DNA of 40,000 nt from Paratrimastix pyriformis. Taxonomy: Eukaryota > Preaxostyla > Paratrimastigidae. The notes below the pieces were generated by a model. The model was not told the origin of the DNA. It saw only the letters and a list, made by a program, of their open reading frames with translations, and ran no database searches. Below are positions 1-11,086 of the stretch, one piece after another. Location of the stretch: NCBI GenBank assembly GCA_027972325.1, contig JAPMOS010000243.1, forward strand, positions 1 to 40,000, in the 5' to 3' direction. A program made the translations under genes and the position numbers. How positions within the stretch are numbered: the first letter of the stretch is position 1; each line of letters starts with the position of its first letter.

Positions 1-200
1 ACCCTGGTGTGCATGGTCGAAGTAGAACTCGACAGGGCCTATGTGTGTGTCCTGGAAGCTCGCGATCCTGGACTTGAGGAAAGACAGACCCGTTCCCTAG
101 AACACGTCTCCTCCTCTTGGGGACATCTGTTAGATCAGGCCCTTCCCCCCAGGGGAACGTCATGCTCACCCGGTCCCGCGCGGGTGGTGGCCCAGGCATG
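1..200. repeat. Inverted repeat, partner of 2403-2600
   Basis: Positions 1-200 are the imperfect reverse complement of about 2403-2600. The shared stretch includes the GC-rich block around 140-200 and the block around 50-110 near the words gatcgcgag and ttccaggacacac. The 1-200 copy belongs to the interior of the D4 left arm (its homologue is at about 36750-36850). The 2403-2600 copy directly abuts the D4 left end. The result is a 2.6 kb segment with inverted ends about 200 bp long. Confidence 0.7.
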
Positions 201-1173
201 TCGAGCACACGATGCTTCCCTCCTAAACGTATTTCGTGTGAAAGAGCAACGGGGGTGTTTCCTCGGTTCCGAAAGAGTATAAGACCTCTGAAACGTGGTG
301 TGGCGACCGCCATGGTTCCATGTGGGACATGGAGTCCGGACCGAGTCATCGTGTCTCCGATCCGAAACCGGGGAGTTGGCTGCCCCTGGTGCGCGCCCAA
401 AATAGATGAAGCTCCTCTCTTGCAACCGCCAGTGTGTGTTGAAGAGGGAGAAGCTCGCAGTGTGCGTTGTTGTAAAATCCTGCGAGTTGTGCCGCAGGAA
501 CGTGCGCGCCTGTGTGCCCGCAGATCATCAGGGCCATGAGTCGGCTCCCTGGTCGAACGGTGCGTGGTGGACATGGGACCTCCTGCCTTGCCCCGCGACA
601 ACATGGGCTCCGCGACAACACGGCCACGCGAAGATGGTCGAAGCCAAACGTTCTGGCGAAGTGAGAGGTTCGAAGTGGGAGGTTTGCCCTCTGGCACAAA
701 GAATGGCCACGGAATGAAGAGGGCGACGTGAAGATGCCAAGTGCAGACCCACAAGACAACTGGTCGATTGTTCAGAAGTGACTCGGAGCGTTCGCTATAT
801 TCTCCCTCCCGAGCGACCAGGTCAATCAACCCCAGATGGAAGACCGGCTTGAGAAGAACTTGAGCGCGAAATGAGTTGCGCGCGTGACCAGTAATCGTGC
901 GAATTTCAGAGTCACACGTGGACTAAACGCTGATAGCGGAGGTCATCCACTGACGGGCCCAGAGCGAGTGCACGGGCGTCCCTCGCCGGATAACCGTTGA
1001 CCCAGCATTCCATTCATCTCATTGTTCGATCCTGAAAACCCATGAAGGATTTTGGCCTGAAATATTTGCCAACCACAGACTGAGTGGCTCCGCAGAGTCT
1101 GAGACATGGCCAGAAGAGAGACCACCAGCATTTCCGAGATCCTCTAAGCCGCCTGTCAAATGACACTGGTGAT

Positions 1174-1413
1174 GAAATTCCTTCAAAGGAATTGAACAGA
1201 CTGTATGAAAAAGTTTGTTGTTGTGCCAAACGAGCACCGTGGGGTCGAACGAACAGAGTATCGAACTGATTCGTCAGCCCTTTCAACCGCAAAGTCAAAT
1301 CGACCAGTGAATAAATTCCTTCAAAGGAATTAAACAGACTGTACAACAGAGGTTGCTGGCGTGTCGAACGAGCCCCGTGGGGCCGAATGAGCAGAGTATC
1401 AAACTGATTCGCT
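1174..1413. repeat. Two imperfect tandem repeats inside D4 left arm
   Basis: Two units of about 98 bp, starting near 1174 and 1312 (period about 138 bp), share a palindromic attccttcaaaggaatt word, then cagactgta, then cga-cgagc-ccgtgggg-cga, and end in gagtatc-aactgattcg. The same pair is present in inverted orientation at about 35547-35770. The palindromic core could be a protein-binding site or a chance hairpin. No function can be assigned. Confidence 0.65.
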
Positions 1414-2225
1414 CAAAACGTGACGTGGTGGTCTGGTGGGTCTGTCAGTGAACGTATGTATCAAGGTTGCTTTGAAACTGAACCGACACCTCAAGCAGGC
1501 ATCCTTCGTCCCGAAGCAATGAGTATTCCAGCGCATGTCACGGTGACCAGGCACCAACGAACAGTGCCATTCCAAAGGAAACTGGGTGATACCCCAACCA
1601 GTCTTTGCGGAGGATGGCGCAAATTGGCCCAAGCCCAACGAGCTCAGCCAGTTCAAAGTTGCACGCAGGACGGTCACGAAAACGGAATAAAGACTATCTT
1701 TCTTTGCTTTTCCGTTTTGGTTTTTTCTGATCTTTGTTTGGAAGTTTTTGTTTCCTTCCGTTTTTGGTTTGTAAAAGACAAAATATAAAGCGAGTGCTAT
1801 TGTGACGCCACAGACCCGGAAAGGAGGACCCAGATTCTGAGATTCCAGGTGATTCTTCTCCAGTCCGTCCTTGAGAGGCCGGCAAAAGGGCCTGTAACCC
1901 TCACAAAGTAAAACGCGGCGACCCACGAGGAGGTGGGAAGAGAGAGACGCGATGAGTTGATCAATGAGATCAGTCGTTCAAGGCTACAAGGCAGGGGTTG
2001 AAAAGTGACAAGGCGGCCTTGAAACATCAATTGAAATAAGGCCAGCACTTTCAGAGCGCCAAAGGAGCGGCACGTTGGCCGACATCTCTTAGATCATTCC
2101 AAAAGTCAACCCAACTCGACGAAACAAAATGCAAGGTCTTCAGAGCTCGAGTAACTATTCGAAAATTCTTGAAAAGCATAGAAACCCGAAAACCCGGGAA
2201 TAAAAGATGCGTTGCGATTTGCTTA

Positions 2226-2402
2226 TTGCGCAAAGGACAGGTCGACTGCCGGCACTGACATGACATGTCAAATTCTTTTGATAAAATTTTGGATGTCAGT
2301 GCCGTTTTGCGTGCTGTGCAAGTGTTCACTCTTCTTGGTTTGGGTTTGTTTGGGGCTATCCCACGAAGGCTGTCCCTCGTTCTCCGAACTCGTGAAGGAG
2401 AA
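2226..2402 (-). repeat. D4 terminal inverted repeat, left end
   Basis: This terminal segment matches, in opposite orientation relative to the element body, the D4 right-end repeats at about 14690-14820 and 37914-38045. It contains an 11 bp perfect stem: ggcactgacat near 2248 pairs with atgtcagtgcc near 2295. After the shared part the left end has its own tip, from ggctatcccacg to gaaggagaa. The tip at the right end is different (ending in ggctatcccacca), as is usual for DIRS elements whose two ends are unequal. Confidence 0.7.
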
Positions 2403-3427
2403 TCGACATGCCTGGGCCACCACCCCGCGCGGGACCGGGTGAGCATGACGTTCCCCTGGGGGGGAAGATGTCCCCCAAGAGAGGAGACGTTCTAGGGAAC
2501 GGGTCTGTCTTTCCTGCTCAGGATCGCGAGCTTCCAGGACACACAGGGTCTCACTGTCGAAAGCCCCTACTCGACCATGCACCAGGTTGTCCACCCCCTC
2601 GTGACGGGGGGTTCATCTGGCCTGGGGACTGGCTCCCCTTTGCAAAATGTGAGCGGTCAGGTACCCGACACACGTGAAGGAGAATGGAACGTGTGACGGA
2701 GTGCCTCGTTACAAAGTCTGGCTTCGTGAAAGAGCCCTTCCCTGACTCTGGGTGCGTAGAGACGAGCGTGAGGTCATCGCAGTTGTCCTCTTCTCCTGGC
2801 CCATTGGACCCACAACACCCGACGGGAGTGTCCCTGGTACCGTTCCTCCCGGGGGACAACATCGCCCGGACAAGAGTCATGCTCACCGCGGACCCCACCA
2901 GAAAGGCTCCCATGACCCACGGGCTGCTCAACAACTCCTCAGTTGCCCAAGCCCAAGATCGTGAGCGTCCTGAACTCACACGTTGGCTCTTCTGTGGCCA
3001 GGGCATCCATGCTGAAAGGGGCGAGTGCCCCACTTCGGCCATGCACATCGGGGTCTCGTTGCGGGGTTCTTCGCGCGGATTGGGGACTGCCTGCTCCCTT
3101 TGCAAAATGTGAGCGTCGGGTCAACGAACGCACGTCCTCGTCCCCCACCCGATCGATGAGACTGACACACTGGCGGCCGTTCCTTTGGGACCCCATTGGG
3201 CACGGGAGGAGCGCCCCAGGGTCCGGCGCGCTCTACAAGTGGGGCCCCAAATGAAGGTGGTGCAGCCGCAGCTTCCACCCGGCGAAGGGTGGTGGGACTA
3301 GGCGCCAGCGGCCGAGGGCGCTCTACAATACCCCGTTCAACTCTCAGCCTGGGCACGAGACGTCGGCAAGCTTGACGGGAGCAGAGAGGAAAGTCTGTCG
3401 TCGCATCCTCTCTCCGCCCTCTTGGTG
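2403..3427. other. Degenerate repeats, no gene seen
   Basis: No credible gene is visible. The segment begins with the inverted partner of 1-200. Two diverged copies of a block about 170 bp long can be recognised near 2516-2680 and 2945-3130. Both contain a gatcg-gagc start, a gggga-ctg-ctcccttt run and a tgcaaaatgtgagcg word. The spacing is about 430 bp. The remainder to 3427 is GC-rich, with no pattern I can name. Confidence 0.5.
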
Positions 3428-3786
3428 GAAACACCACTCGTGATCTCTGCGCACTCTCCCTCCGAGTGCAGTCTCAGCACCCACGTACACCTTCCAGTCC
3501 CTGCCCATCATTCCGGCTCATCCCATCCCCACCTCCGAGGGCCATGATGGGGCGGCTCCGTCCCGGGAGGGCGAGCATCCCTGTCTTGGACCCATCACGA
3601 TCACTCCCGGTTGGGGTTCAATGTCCAGTCGAAGAAAAGGCTGAGAACAGTGCACTTGTCCGCCTTGCCCACAGCCGGGTGGCATTATTCCATAGTATTT
3701 CTGCTCCCCTACCTGCGTTTGCGGTGCTGTCCTGCCTGAGTGGGATCATACCGCCACACGGACGCGAACTATACCGCTGAGAGCAT
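3428..3786. repeat. Unit U1, direct repeat flanking D2
   Basis: This 359 bp unit starts gaaacaccactcgtgatctc and ends gaactataccgctgagagcat. It is repeated in the same orientation at 11087-11455. The two copies lie directly outside the two ends of the minus-strand D2 element. They are clearly homologous along their whole length, with small length differences. No coding potential or known motif is seen. It could be a tandem pair split by D2, or a duplication made when D2 arrived. Confidence 0.8.
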
Positions 3787-3945
3787 GCGAGGAATCATCG
3801 AGACTCTTCTTCCTCCCAAACCCCCAGGAAAATAGACATCACGTCAGGCAACGCAAAAAGCGGCACTGACCACAAATAGAAAGAAATTCCATGTCAGCTG
3901 ACACGGATAGTGTACCCTGCCCTTGCGTAAGCACGTCAAAGGGGC
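3787..3945 (-). repeat. D2 terminal inverted repeat, right end
   Basis: The outermost tip starts gcgaggaatcatcgagac. Inward of it, from the cccaaacccccagg run to about 3945, the sequence is the reverse complement of the other D2 end (about 10925-11035). It contains ggcactgacc and gtcagctgac words that can form a small hairpin. The matching end of the plus-strand D2 copy is at about 30150-30302. Confidence 0.85.
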
Positions 3946-4204
3946 CGGGCACCACTCCGGAAGGTGTGGTCAGGCCCAGACGCATCCCAAAGAAAGAATG
4001 TAGAGAAGAAAGACGAGAGACAAAACAAAAGAGGCTTTCAAAGATTGATCAAACATCGGCACAATAAAATTCAACTTCTCCTCCCCATGAGCCGCCGAAG
4101 CTCACCCCGGTAAGCATGTGTCTGCGGAGGGAAAGAGGAGGGTGGAGAAACCTCCGGCTTACCAGGTCACGCAAAAATCAGGAAAAATACAGAGGGGCGA
4201 AGCC

Positions 4205-4640
4205 TCAGGAAAAGACCCCGGGGACGAAGCGCCTTCCATTCACTTCTTCCCCCCTCCGCAGCAGACTCCTCAGCGGAGCTCTTGCCACGGGCAGAAGAGG
4301 CGGCCGAAAAGAACTTGCCACGGCCACGGCCACGGCCACGGCCACGAGTAGCACCCCGAGACCATCCTCGGGTCGCGCCTCGAACAGCAGAGCCTCCGCG
4401 TCCGCGCGACGAGACCCAGTGTCCACTGCGGCCGCGGTGGTGTTGGAAACGACCACCCTCGACCCATCTTCCAGAGTGAAGAGGCGCGTAGCGGCCTTGG
4501 GGTGATCGTAGCCTCGCTTGGTCAGACGCCGGTTGGCGTTGTAGACCGAGAGTTCCTTGCCCGGGTCCAGCGCGAGGGCTGTGTGCGGGCGAGTGTGGTT
4601 GTGTTGTGACAGAGGGGGGGAAAGGTAACATGACCTGTCT
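4205..4640 (-). pseudogene. D2 basic Arg/Gly-rich region
   Basis: Between the internal complementary region and the right end lies a short region coding for a basic protein segment rich in Arg, Gly and Ser, with a run of Arg-Gly pairs made by a tandem cacggc hexamer (about 4316-4346). Such segments are typical nucleic-acid-binding tails of Gag proteins. On the minus strand it is preceded by a pyrimidine-rich run and an acceptor-like cacacag near 4580. The same region is found in the plus copy at about 29499-29845. Position after the recombinase rather than in Gag is unusual. It is part of a broken element. Confidence 0.55.
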
Positions 4641-4760
4641 CCCTCCCCCACCCTTTGCTCCTCAAAATGGCAGGAAGAGCAAAGGTGGTGTCGGCAGGCT
4701 CAGGAGGTGGTGAGGCAGTGGGGCTGTAAGCCATGTGGTGCTCCACGCCACCAGGGAGGC

Positions 4761-4880
4761 GGGGTTTGGGAAGAAGAGTCTCGATGATTCCTCGCTTCAG
4801 CCTCGGAGCCTCGGCGAACGAGTAATCAATCTCGACGACCTTCATCTTCCCAAACCCCAGGAAAATAGACAGCATGCCAA
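4761..4880 (-). repeat. D2 internal complementary region
   Basis: On the plus strand this segment carries gggaagaagagtctcgatga followed by ttcctcgc, which is the reverse complement of the D2 right tip at 3787. Six bases later (from about 4802) comes the reverse complement of the D2 left tip at about 11020-11085. A region complementary to both outer ends is the hallmark of DIRS elements, where it is thought to guide completion of a circular DNA copy before integration. It lies just after the recombinase region. Confidence 0.85.
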
Positions 4881-6100
4881 AGGAATCACACTGCCTCCCA
4901 ACTCGTGCTGCCAAAGGGGGGAACCCCTAGGGGTCCCCCTTGTCAGGTTCAGCGGCCCCGACATTTCATGAGGTTTGCCACTGAACCGACCCGCCAACAG
5001 TGCCTCGTCGAAGCGATCCGTGACTCCTTCCACTGTGCGACCATAGTGCATTTGGTAGGTGCTGGACCTGGAGCTCCAACGATACCTGGTCAGAATCTGT
5101 GGCAGTGGAATGCCCAGTGCAGCGGCTTTCGACGGGGCGGCTGAGCGAATTGAATGGGCACCCCACTGCAGGGGAATGCCTGCCACCGTCATCGTCGAAC
5201 GCACGCAGTTCCGGATCCAGTCTGCCGAGATGGCTTTGCCCACCCTGCACTTCACTGAATTATCCCGTGGAAAGACAAAGAAGGTGTCCGACACTGCCTG
5301 ACCCGCAACCGCTGGTTCCGTCGGCCGCTTGGTCAGCCACTGTTTCATGGCGCAGTGTAGGCACAGTGGGTTGTCGGGAGCCCCGACCACCTGGACCCAT
5401 CGAATCTTGGTGTTGTGTGTCTCCTTCGGACACACCTTCAGCCGAACTGAGTGCTCGCACCCCGGCTGGCCGAACTCAAAGCGTGAGTCGGAAAGAGATC
5501 GAGGTTGTGTCCATGACCCTCAACCCCGCGATCTCCAACAAGCTGGCGACTTTACCAATGAGCCGATTTTGGTCAAGGGTCGCATTGTCAGCCCATTCCC
5601 CCCTCGAGCAATTTCAAGAGGTCTGCTAGGTCCCAGATCGGACCGAGGTCTTTGCCCCAGCCGGTTTGTCCTTCCCGATGCCGGTGACGACTTGTTTCAC
5701 CAGTTTGCCTTCCGGTGATAGAGGGTGGCCACTCATGGTGAAGTACATGGACAGTGCTGAGCGACGTGCCCCTGCCGAGCCCGAGCTGAGGTCCCTCCAT
5801 GGCCTCATCCGCGATGAACGAGGCGACCTGGACCTCATTCTGGTCGGTCGCCTCCGTGATCGGAGCCAGGTCTTTGAGCGCGCACCACTCTTCATAGCGG
5901 CGAATGATGTGTGAGTATTTCTTCGAGGTTTTCTGCCAATGACCTCTGAATGAAATAACCTGCCGCTGCCGACAGCTCCGGATGCTTAGGGGCCCAAGCA
6001 GGAGCCTCATCTGAGAGCTTTTCCGGGCTGTGGGTGTGGGTGTCGCGCGTCCTGGGGCAGGACCTTTCTTGCCCGGGCGGAACAGAGTTCCGTCCACGGG
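4881..6100 (-). pseudogene. D2 tyrosine recombinase region
   Basis: This region encodes a DIRS-type tyrosine recombinase, which would integrate the circular element DNA. Visible signs on the minus strand are an EIAGLRVMD-type block around the first catalytic Arg, a HSIR block (His-x-x-Arg) followed by SKAAALG, and a final RYRWSSRSSTYQMHY block that holds the expected Trp and the nucleophile Tyr. The order of these blocks matches phage-integrase-fold recombinases. The matching region of the plus-strand copy is 27975-29171. The region looks broken. Confidence 0.8.
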
Positions 6101-6529
6101 TGTCCCCGCGGCGTTCTGGGCATCACAGGCCCCGCTCGTGGGTGCTTCCGACCGACCCGGGGTTTGTCACACAGGACTCCGGGTGGTGCGTCATGGGAGT
6201 GGGGGTGGTGGTGCTCTTTGAGCGCAGAGACGCTGCCAGCTCGGCTAAGGTCATGTCCTCTCCCGAGTCTGCGTCGACGTCTACAGCTCCCTGTCCCACT
6301 GTGGGATCAGGGGCTCGTTGCTCCCCCACCAGGCCTCCGGGTCGTCGAAGATCCGGGCTGGACCCATGGGGTGCAGCTGTCGGTCCTGGAACTTCCGGAC
6401 GAGGGTGAGATCCGGATTGGTGAGTGTCTGCCAACCCCACTCGAGGTGTGCCCTGGCTTGCCGGACTGGGTCCCCGACACCTGTGTCACACAACACTCCC
6501 AGTGTGGGGGCCCAATTCCCTTGAGGTTG

Positions 6530-8420
6530 CGTGTCGTGCCTGCCAGGAATGTGTTCTCCTGCCGTGGTAGGGTCAGGGGTGGTGCCACTGCCATGTGCAG
6601 CATCACTGGCCACCACGGTGCCGATGTCCACACCGGGGTGAGGAGAAGCCTCCCCGCTGCTCCCTCAACCGTTCCAAGACTCTGAGGATGAGCGAGAACG
6701 GTGGGTTTATCCACGGCACTTCTGAGGCTAGGTTCTGCCGGAAGAAGTCCACTCCCACCGCTCCCGGTTCCTTGACCAAGGACCAGAACCGGGGCACAGG
6801 TGGTTTCGCGCCGATGCAAAGGCGTCCACCGTCGGCTTCGTCCTGAGCTTCACCACCGCCCTGAAGAGGGCTGGGTGGAGCTGGTAATCTTCGGCGTCGA
6901 CCCACCGCGAGAGCCTGTCCGCTCTCACGTTGTCGGTGCCGTGAATGTGCTCTGTGGTGAGGGTGATCCGGTGTGTCTGGCAGAACTCCCAGAGTTTTCT
7001 CAACCGGGTGTTGAGCTGCTGACTCTGTGACTTGAGTCTGCCGACTGACCACACGACAGACGAATTGTCCGAGAACCAAAGTACGGACTTGCCCGTGACC
7101 TGTTCCCGGAACAGGTGGAGTGACCTGATGCCCGCTTCCAATTCGAGCGGGTTTATTGAACTGATCTCCTGCAGGTCCGTCACTCTCCACAACTCGTGTG
7201 CTGGGATGCCCTGCTCGATGCTCTGTGCCGGAGTCCTCAGCACTGCCCCCCAGCCCATCTCGGCTGCATCCGTGGTCAGGATCAGCTCTGCTGGTGGGGT
7301 CCGAAGTGGGGTGCTGGTGGGGTACTGTGCATGTTCCCACCACTCCAAGTCCCTGTGTGAATCCTCCGAAAGGGTCACCAGTGCATGCCACCCCCCCTGC
7401 GCCTTGATCGCCGTGGACAGGTCGATGTTCAGGTTGCGCAGGTACAAGCAGGCCGGGCGAATCGTCTCCCTGCATGACGACATGAACCCGATCACCGCTG
7501 CCAATGATTTGGCTTTGATGGTGGTGCACTGTTGGGTGTTGTGCGCCATCTCTCTCACCTTCTGTGCCTTCTCGGGTGGGAGTGAGAGTGTCATCGCTCG
7601 AGTGTCGAGGACAAACCCCAGGAACTCCAGCATTTGAACTGGTTCCACTTGGGTTTTGTCCCAGCTGATCTCGCACCCGAGTGAGAGAAGGTGACGAAGG
7701 AGTGCCAGTGTATGCAGCTTGGTCTCCTGTGGTGACCTGCCCAACACCAGTAGGTCGTCGATGTAGTGGGCTACCAAGATGCCGTGTCTTCGGGCTTCCT
7801 TGATTGCCACTCTCATGGTCTTCGTAAAGATTCTGGGAGCCACATTCAGGCCGAATGGGAGGGCTTGGAAGCGATATTCCGTGCCCTCCCATTCGACTCC
7901 CAGGTATTTCCGGTGAGGTGGAAAGATCGGGATGTGAAAGTACGCATGCTTGAGGTCGATCTTGGTGGCCCACATCATGGGCTCCACCACGGCCCTCACC
8001 GTCTTCCACCCCTCCATTTTGAAGGAGGGGCAAAAGATGAAGTGATTCAAGGCGGTGAGGTCCAGGATCAACCTCCATTTCCCGCCGGGCTTGGGCCGCC
8101 CAAAAATGGGAGATCTCATCCCTTTGTCCGACCCCCCCTGGATCGTTTTCAGTGCCGATATCCCAAGGTACTCCTGGACCACCGCCTCCAAGCCCAGTTT
8201 CTCCTCCCCCACCAAGTGGTAAGGGTCCCGGGACCACGCCCCGGGTTGGGTGGGGGTCCCTTGAACGGGATGTGAAACCCTTCCGATACCACCTGTGCCA
8301 CTTCCCGAGGTGGTCTGAGGGCCAACCACTCCTCCCGGTGCCGAGCCAGCCTGCCTGCCAGTGGTCCCCGAGGTGGGTGCTGTGCCAGCAGCCGCAGTTT
8401 GGCCTGCTCCCGGTCCCATT
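6530..8420 (-). pseudogene. D2 RT, RNase H and methyltransferase-like region
   Basis: On the minus strand the RT core lies at about 7430-8210, with LPFGLNVAPRIFTK and the catalytic YIDD block near 7750. RNase H follows at about 6880-7310, with TTDAAEMGWGAVL, an ELEAGIRSL block, a SDNSS block and a GTDNVRADRLSR block, giving the usual acidic residues. After it, at about 6530-6850, comes a segment with a WINPPF motif; DIRS-like elements are known to carry a DNA adenine-methyltransferase-like domain with an NPP-type motif at this place. A long frame is still open through RT and RNase H. Confidence 0.85.
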
Positions 8421-10163
8421 GAGGGTCCAGTCCGAGAAGGAAGGGGTCCCTCCCCAGGGGTTGGGACTGTCCCTCCCCCGAGCTGAGCCCCCCTTGGGCC
8501 GTGTTATGGGGTGAGGCAGAGTTTCCCCTGAGGGGTGGGGGGTGAGTGGGTTCCCGAGTTGGGTGCCTGCCCTCCCGGGACTTGGCACCCTCCTCCGGTC
8601 CCGTGACGGGGTTGTGGGGGAGAGCGGGAACAAGACGGGGCGGAGGGGTGAGGGAGTGCATGAAGGGTGGTGCAGGTGTGCTGGACAGACTGCTGCCGCC
8701 CTCCCTTGCTCTGGTCCCACTCCCGGGCCAGGTAGGTCTTGCCCTGCCATCTGATCTGGCCGTTTTGGGGGTTACTTTTATCGGCGCCACCCCCAGGGGC
8801 GCCTAGTTCCCCCCCACCCCCGCACCCGTACCGGAGGGGGTGGTGGGGACGCGAGTCGCTGCCTCCGCCACTGAGGTGCATGAGCTTCACCGCCAACGCT
8901 AGCGGAACGTGTGAGTGGGTGTTTCCGGGACCCTGCCTCGCAGACCTCCCCGGGTGTCCCCGCATTGGGGAGTGTGACCGCCTCTGACTGTGTATCGGTC
9001 CGTCTCGGGTTCACAAACCCCTCGCCCAAGGTCGGCGGATCCTTCTCGCCGGTCTCTGTGTAGCCCCCCACGTTCGGGACCTCCTTGGGTGACGCTCGCC
9101 CCGCTGAGGTGACGACGCTAACCTGGGGTGTGAGTTGCTGTTCCGAGTCCCCAACCTCGCAGACCTCCATGAGGGTTTCAGGTTTGCCCGATGAGATCGC
9201 CTCCGCATGTCCTTCCGTCAGCACCGTGTGCTGCCCCTTTCGGGGGTCTCTCCGGTGAGTGCCTGCCTCACCTGGGGTGATGTCCTCGCGCGGAGGGTTC
9301 CGGTGGGTAGTGTTCCCATGCCGCGAGTCTCCCTGGGTGATGTTCCCTCCATCGACCCGTCAGAGCCTGGACTGGACCCCCAGGCCCGCCCCGACTGCCC
9401 CACGGGCTTTGTTGCCTTGTCCTGCTCTGAGTGTGAGAGTGACTGTGCGGTAGGGCTCATACAGACTGCCTCTCCGAGTGCTGGCGACGACGCCTGCGAG
9501 GGTGTGATCACCGGTGCTGATACGTCCGGTGCCGGTGGAACTGGTGCAGAAGTTGTTTCCAGTTTAGCCACGGTTGTGCCGAGTGGAACACCACAAGGAC
9601 TGGCTTCCCGGACCAAAGACTGATGAGTATCGAGTATTTCAGCATTGTGCGGTGCGAGTTGGTGAGCAGCAGACCCTTCACCTTTTTCTTCTTGTTGATT
9701 GTAACGTGTCTCTTGGCAAGACAACGCCACGGAGCGAGGAAAAGGAGGGGCTGCACCCGAATTGAATGCCAATGAGCCTTCTGTGACCCCAGTTGGTTGT
9801 GGGCTCTGTGATGATAAGGCCAACGAGGTTGGTCGAAAAGCGTGCGCCAACGGAGGACCCGAGGGCAGACAAAATTCTGGGGACAGAAAGTGGGTTTTCT
9901 TGCGCCGTCTTGACTTTGGAATAACCCAGAGGTAGTCCGTGCTGTTTGACTTGGTGTTTTTGGGAGTGCCCGTGTCCACACCCAGTGTGGCAGAGGAGGC
10001 CATGGGCAGACCCGGGTTTAGTGGCTTTTTCCTGGCCTCGGTGGCCGTCGTGGCTTTGTTCTTCAAAGCCTCCAGCTCGCTGGCCTCGATGATGCAGGCC
10101 TCGGGCATCTTCGTCCCGTCCTCCAGCCGGCACAGTGGGCGCCACTCGCTCCGGCGGAGGTCG
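8421..10163 (-). other. D2 linker between Gag-like and RT regions
   Basis: This part lies between the Gag-like region and the RT in the D2 plan. On the minus strand its frames are rich in Pro, Gly, Ser and Thr, and one has a short Lys/Arg-rich patch near 9890-9920. I recognise no domain. It may be low-complexity coding sequence of the polyprotein or untranslated sequence. No homologous segment is kept in the plus copy, because that copy begins further downstream. Confidence 0.4.
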
Positions 10164-10886
10164 CTAAGGGTCCTCGTCGTTTTCCTTGAGGGCATCCAGA
10201 GCCAGGATGCCAAGGTTTCGAGCGGCCTCGAATGAGAGCTCAGACGGCGATGATGCCGTCGAAAGGTTGGCGAGTGCCACCAGAGTCTGTAGAGGGCGCA
10301 TAGCGGAGAACACCCCTGCTGTAGCCCGAGCCAGCGCACTGTCCCGTTGAGTCGCCGCCTTCCGCAGGTCTGGATCAATGAGGCGTAAGGCACTCACTGG
10401 TGGTGCAACTGCAGGATCGGCCTTGCCTTGGTCTCGAAAGTTGGGAAACGCGCGGCCGACGTGAACAACGCGAGCGAATTCCTCTTGTGTCGGTGCTTCG
10501 TGTTGAAGACGATTGAATTGCAGCCCCAGCATCTGCAAAGTCTGTGCTTCTCTTTCTGGTAAGGTTGGAGGAGTCACCACCTTTTTTGTAGGGGCCTCCT
10601 TCGCAAAGATGTCCGGTAACTTGGCCGTTGGTTTGAAATAGATCTGTTGGAGAGTATCGAAGTAGTATTGTCCGACTTCCTCTTGATCTTGATCGCTTTC
10701 ACCTTCTTTTTCTTCAGGATTTGTTGCACCCAACAGAGAGCTGTCACCCTCCGCTCCAGTGTCGCCTTCAGGGTCAGGAGGTTGGGTTTGGGGGCCAGGG
10801 TTGGCCGGATGTTCAGGGTCAAGGGCGGGCCCCTGTTGCTGCTGGGTCTGTTGTTGTGGTGTTGCTTGTTGATCTGCTTGATCCAT
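10164..10886 (-). pseudogene. D2 Gag-like region
   Basis: A minus-strand open frame of about 240 residues begins with a Met near 10886. It has a Gln-rich N terminus (several QQ and QQQ runs), an acidic Glu/Asp-rich stretch, and then a likely helical part ending with an LGILALDALKEND block. Its place at the left end of the element, and a Gln-rich start shared with the first frame of D3 (22533), point to a DIRS Gag-like protein, which would coat the element RNA. There is no zinc knuckle. The assignment rests on position and composition, not on a recognised fold. Confidence 0.55.
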
Positions 10887-10924
10887 TCTTTGCCCAATAG
10901 GGATGCGTCTTGAAGCGTGCGAAA

Positions 10925-11085
10925 CGCAAAGGGCAGGGTACACTATCCGTGTCAGCTGACATGGAATTTCTTTCTATTTGTGGTCAGTGCCGCTTTTTGC
11001 GTTGCCTGACGTGATGTCTATTTTCCTGGGGGTTTGGGAAGATGAAGGTCGTCGAGATTGATTACTCGTTCGCCGAGGCTCCGAG
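10925..11085 (-). repeat. D2 terminal inverted repeat, left end
   Basis: The stretch from cagggtacactatccgtgtc to ctattttcctgggggtttgg is the reverse complement of the repeat at the right end (about 3813-3945). The outer tip, about 11038-11085 (to gccgaggctccgag), is unique to this end and is repeated in reverse complement inside the complementary region at about 4802-4850. The Gag-like frame starts about 40 bp inside the repeat, so the repeat probably also holds the promoter, as is usual for such elements. Confidence 0.85.
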
Positions 11086-11086
11086 T

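Larger units (their letters stand above)
1..2402 (-). mobile_element. D4 left arm, coding-less DIRS-like element
   Basis: This stretch is a near-identical inverted copy of 34542-36850. Read on the minus strand it begins at 2402 with the D4 left end, the same end found at 34542 and, reverse-complemented, in the D4 internal complementary region at 13098-13225. Just inside the end (about 2226-2357) lies the D4 terminal inverted repeat with a hairpin. The rest holds short tandem repeats and T-rich stretches (about 1690-1790). None of the many short open frames is kept between the two copies or resembles a known protein, so I regard it as non-coding. The two copies look only a few percent apart (not counted), which suggests a fairly recent origin. 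It is a partial element, cut by the window start. Confidence 0.7.
3787..11085 (-). mobile_element. D2, DIRS-like YR retroelement, full extent
   Basis: A 7.3 kb element on the minus strand. From its left end (11085) to its right end (3787) it holds a terminal inverted repeat, a Gag-like region, a long linker, RT, RNase H, a methyltransferase-like segment, a tyrosine recombinase, an internal complementary region, a basic Arg/Gly-rich region and the other terminal inverted repeat. The order and the complementary region place it in the DIRS order (YR retrotransposons). The ends are set by the internal complementary region, which matches both tips. It is complete in extent but looks broken, with several interruptions of its reading frames. 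A second copy at 21268-30302 looks only a few percent different, so the family was active fairly recently. Direct repeats U1 and U2 flank it. Confidence 0.85.

Noticed and set aside
9218-10393. A 391-residue open frame on the minus strand overlapping the D2 Gag-like region
   Set aside because: It is Ser/Pro/Arg-rich, overlaps a better candidate, and shows no domain; most of it is likely a by-product of composition. Described only as linker.
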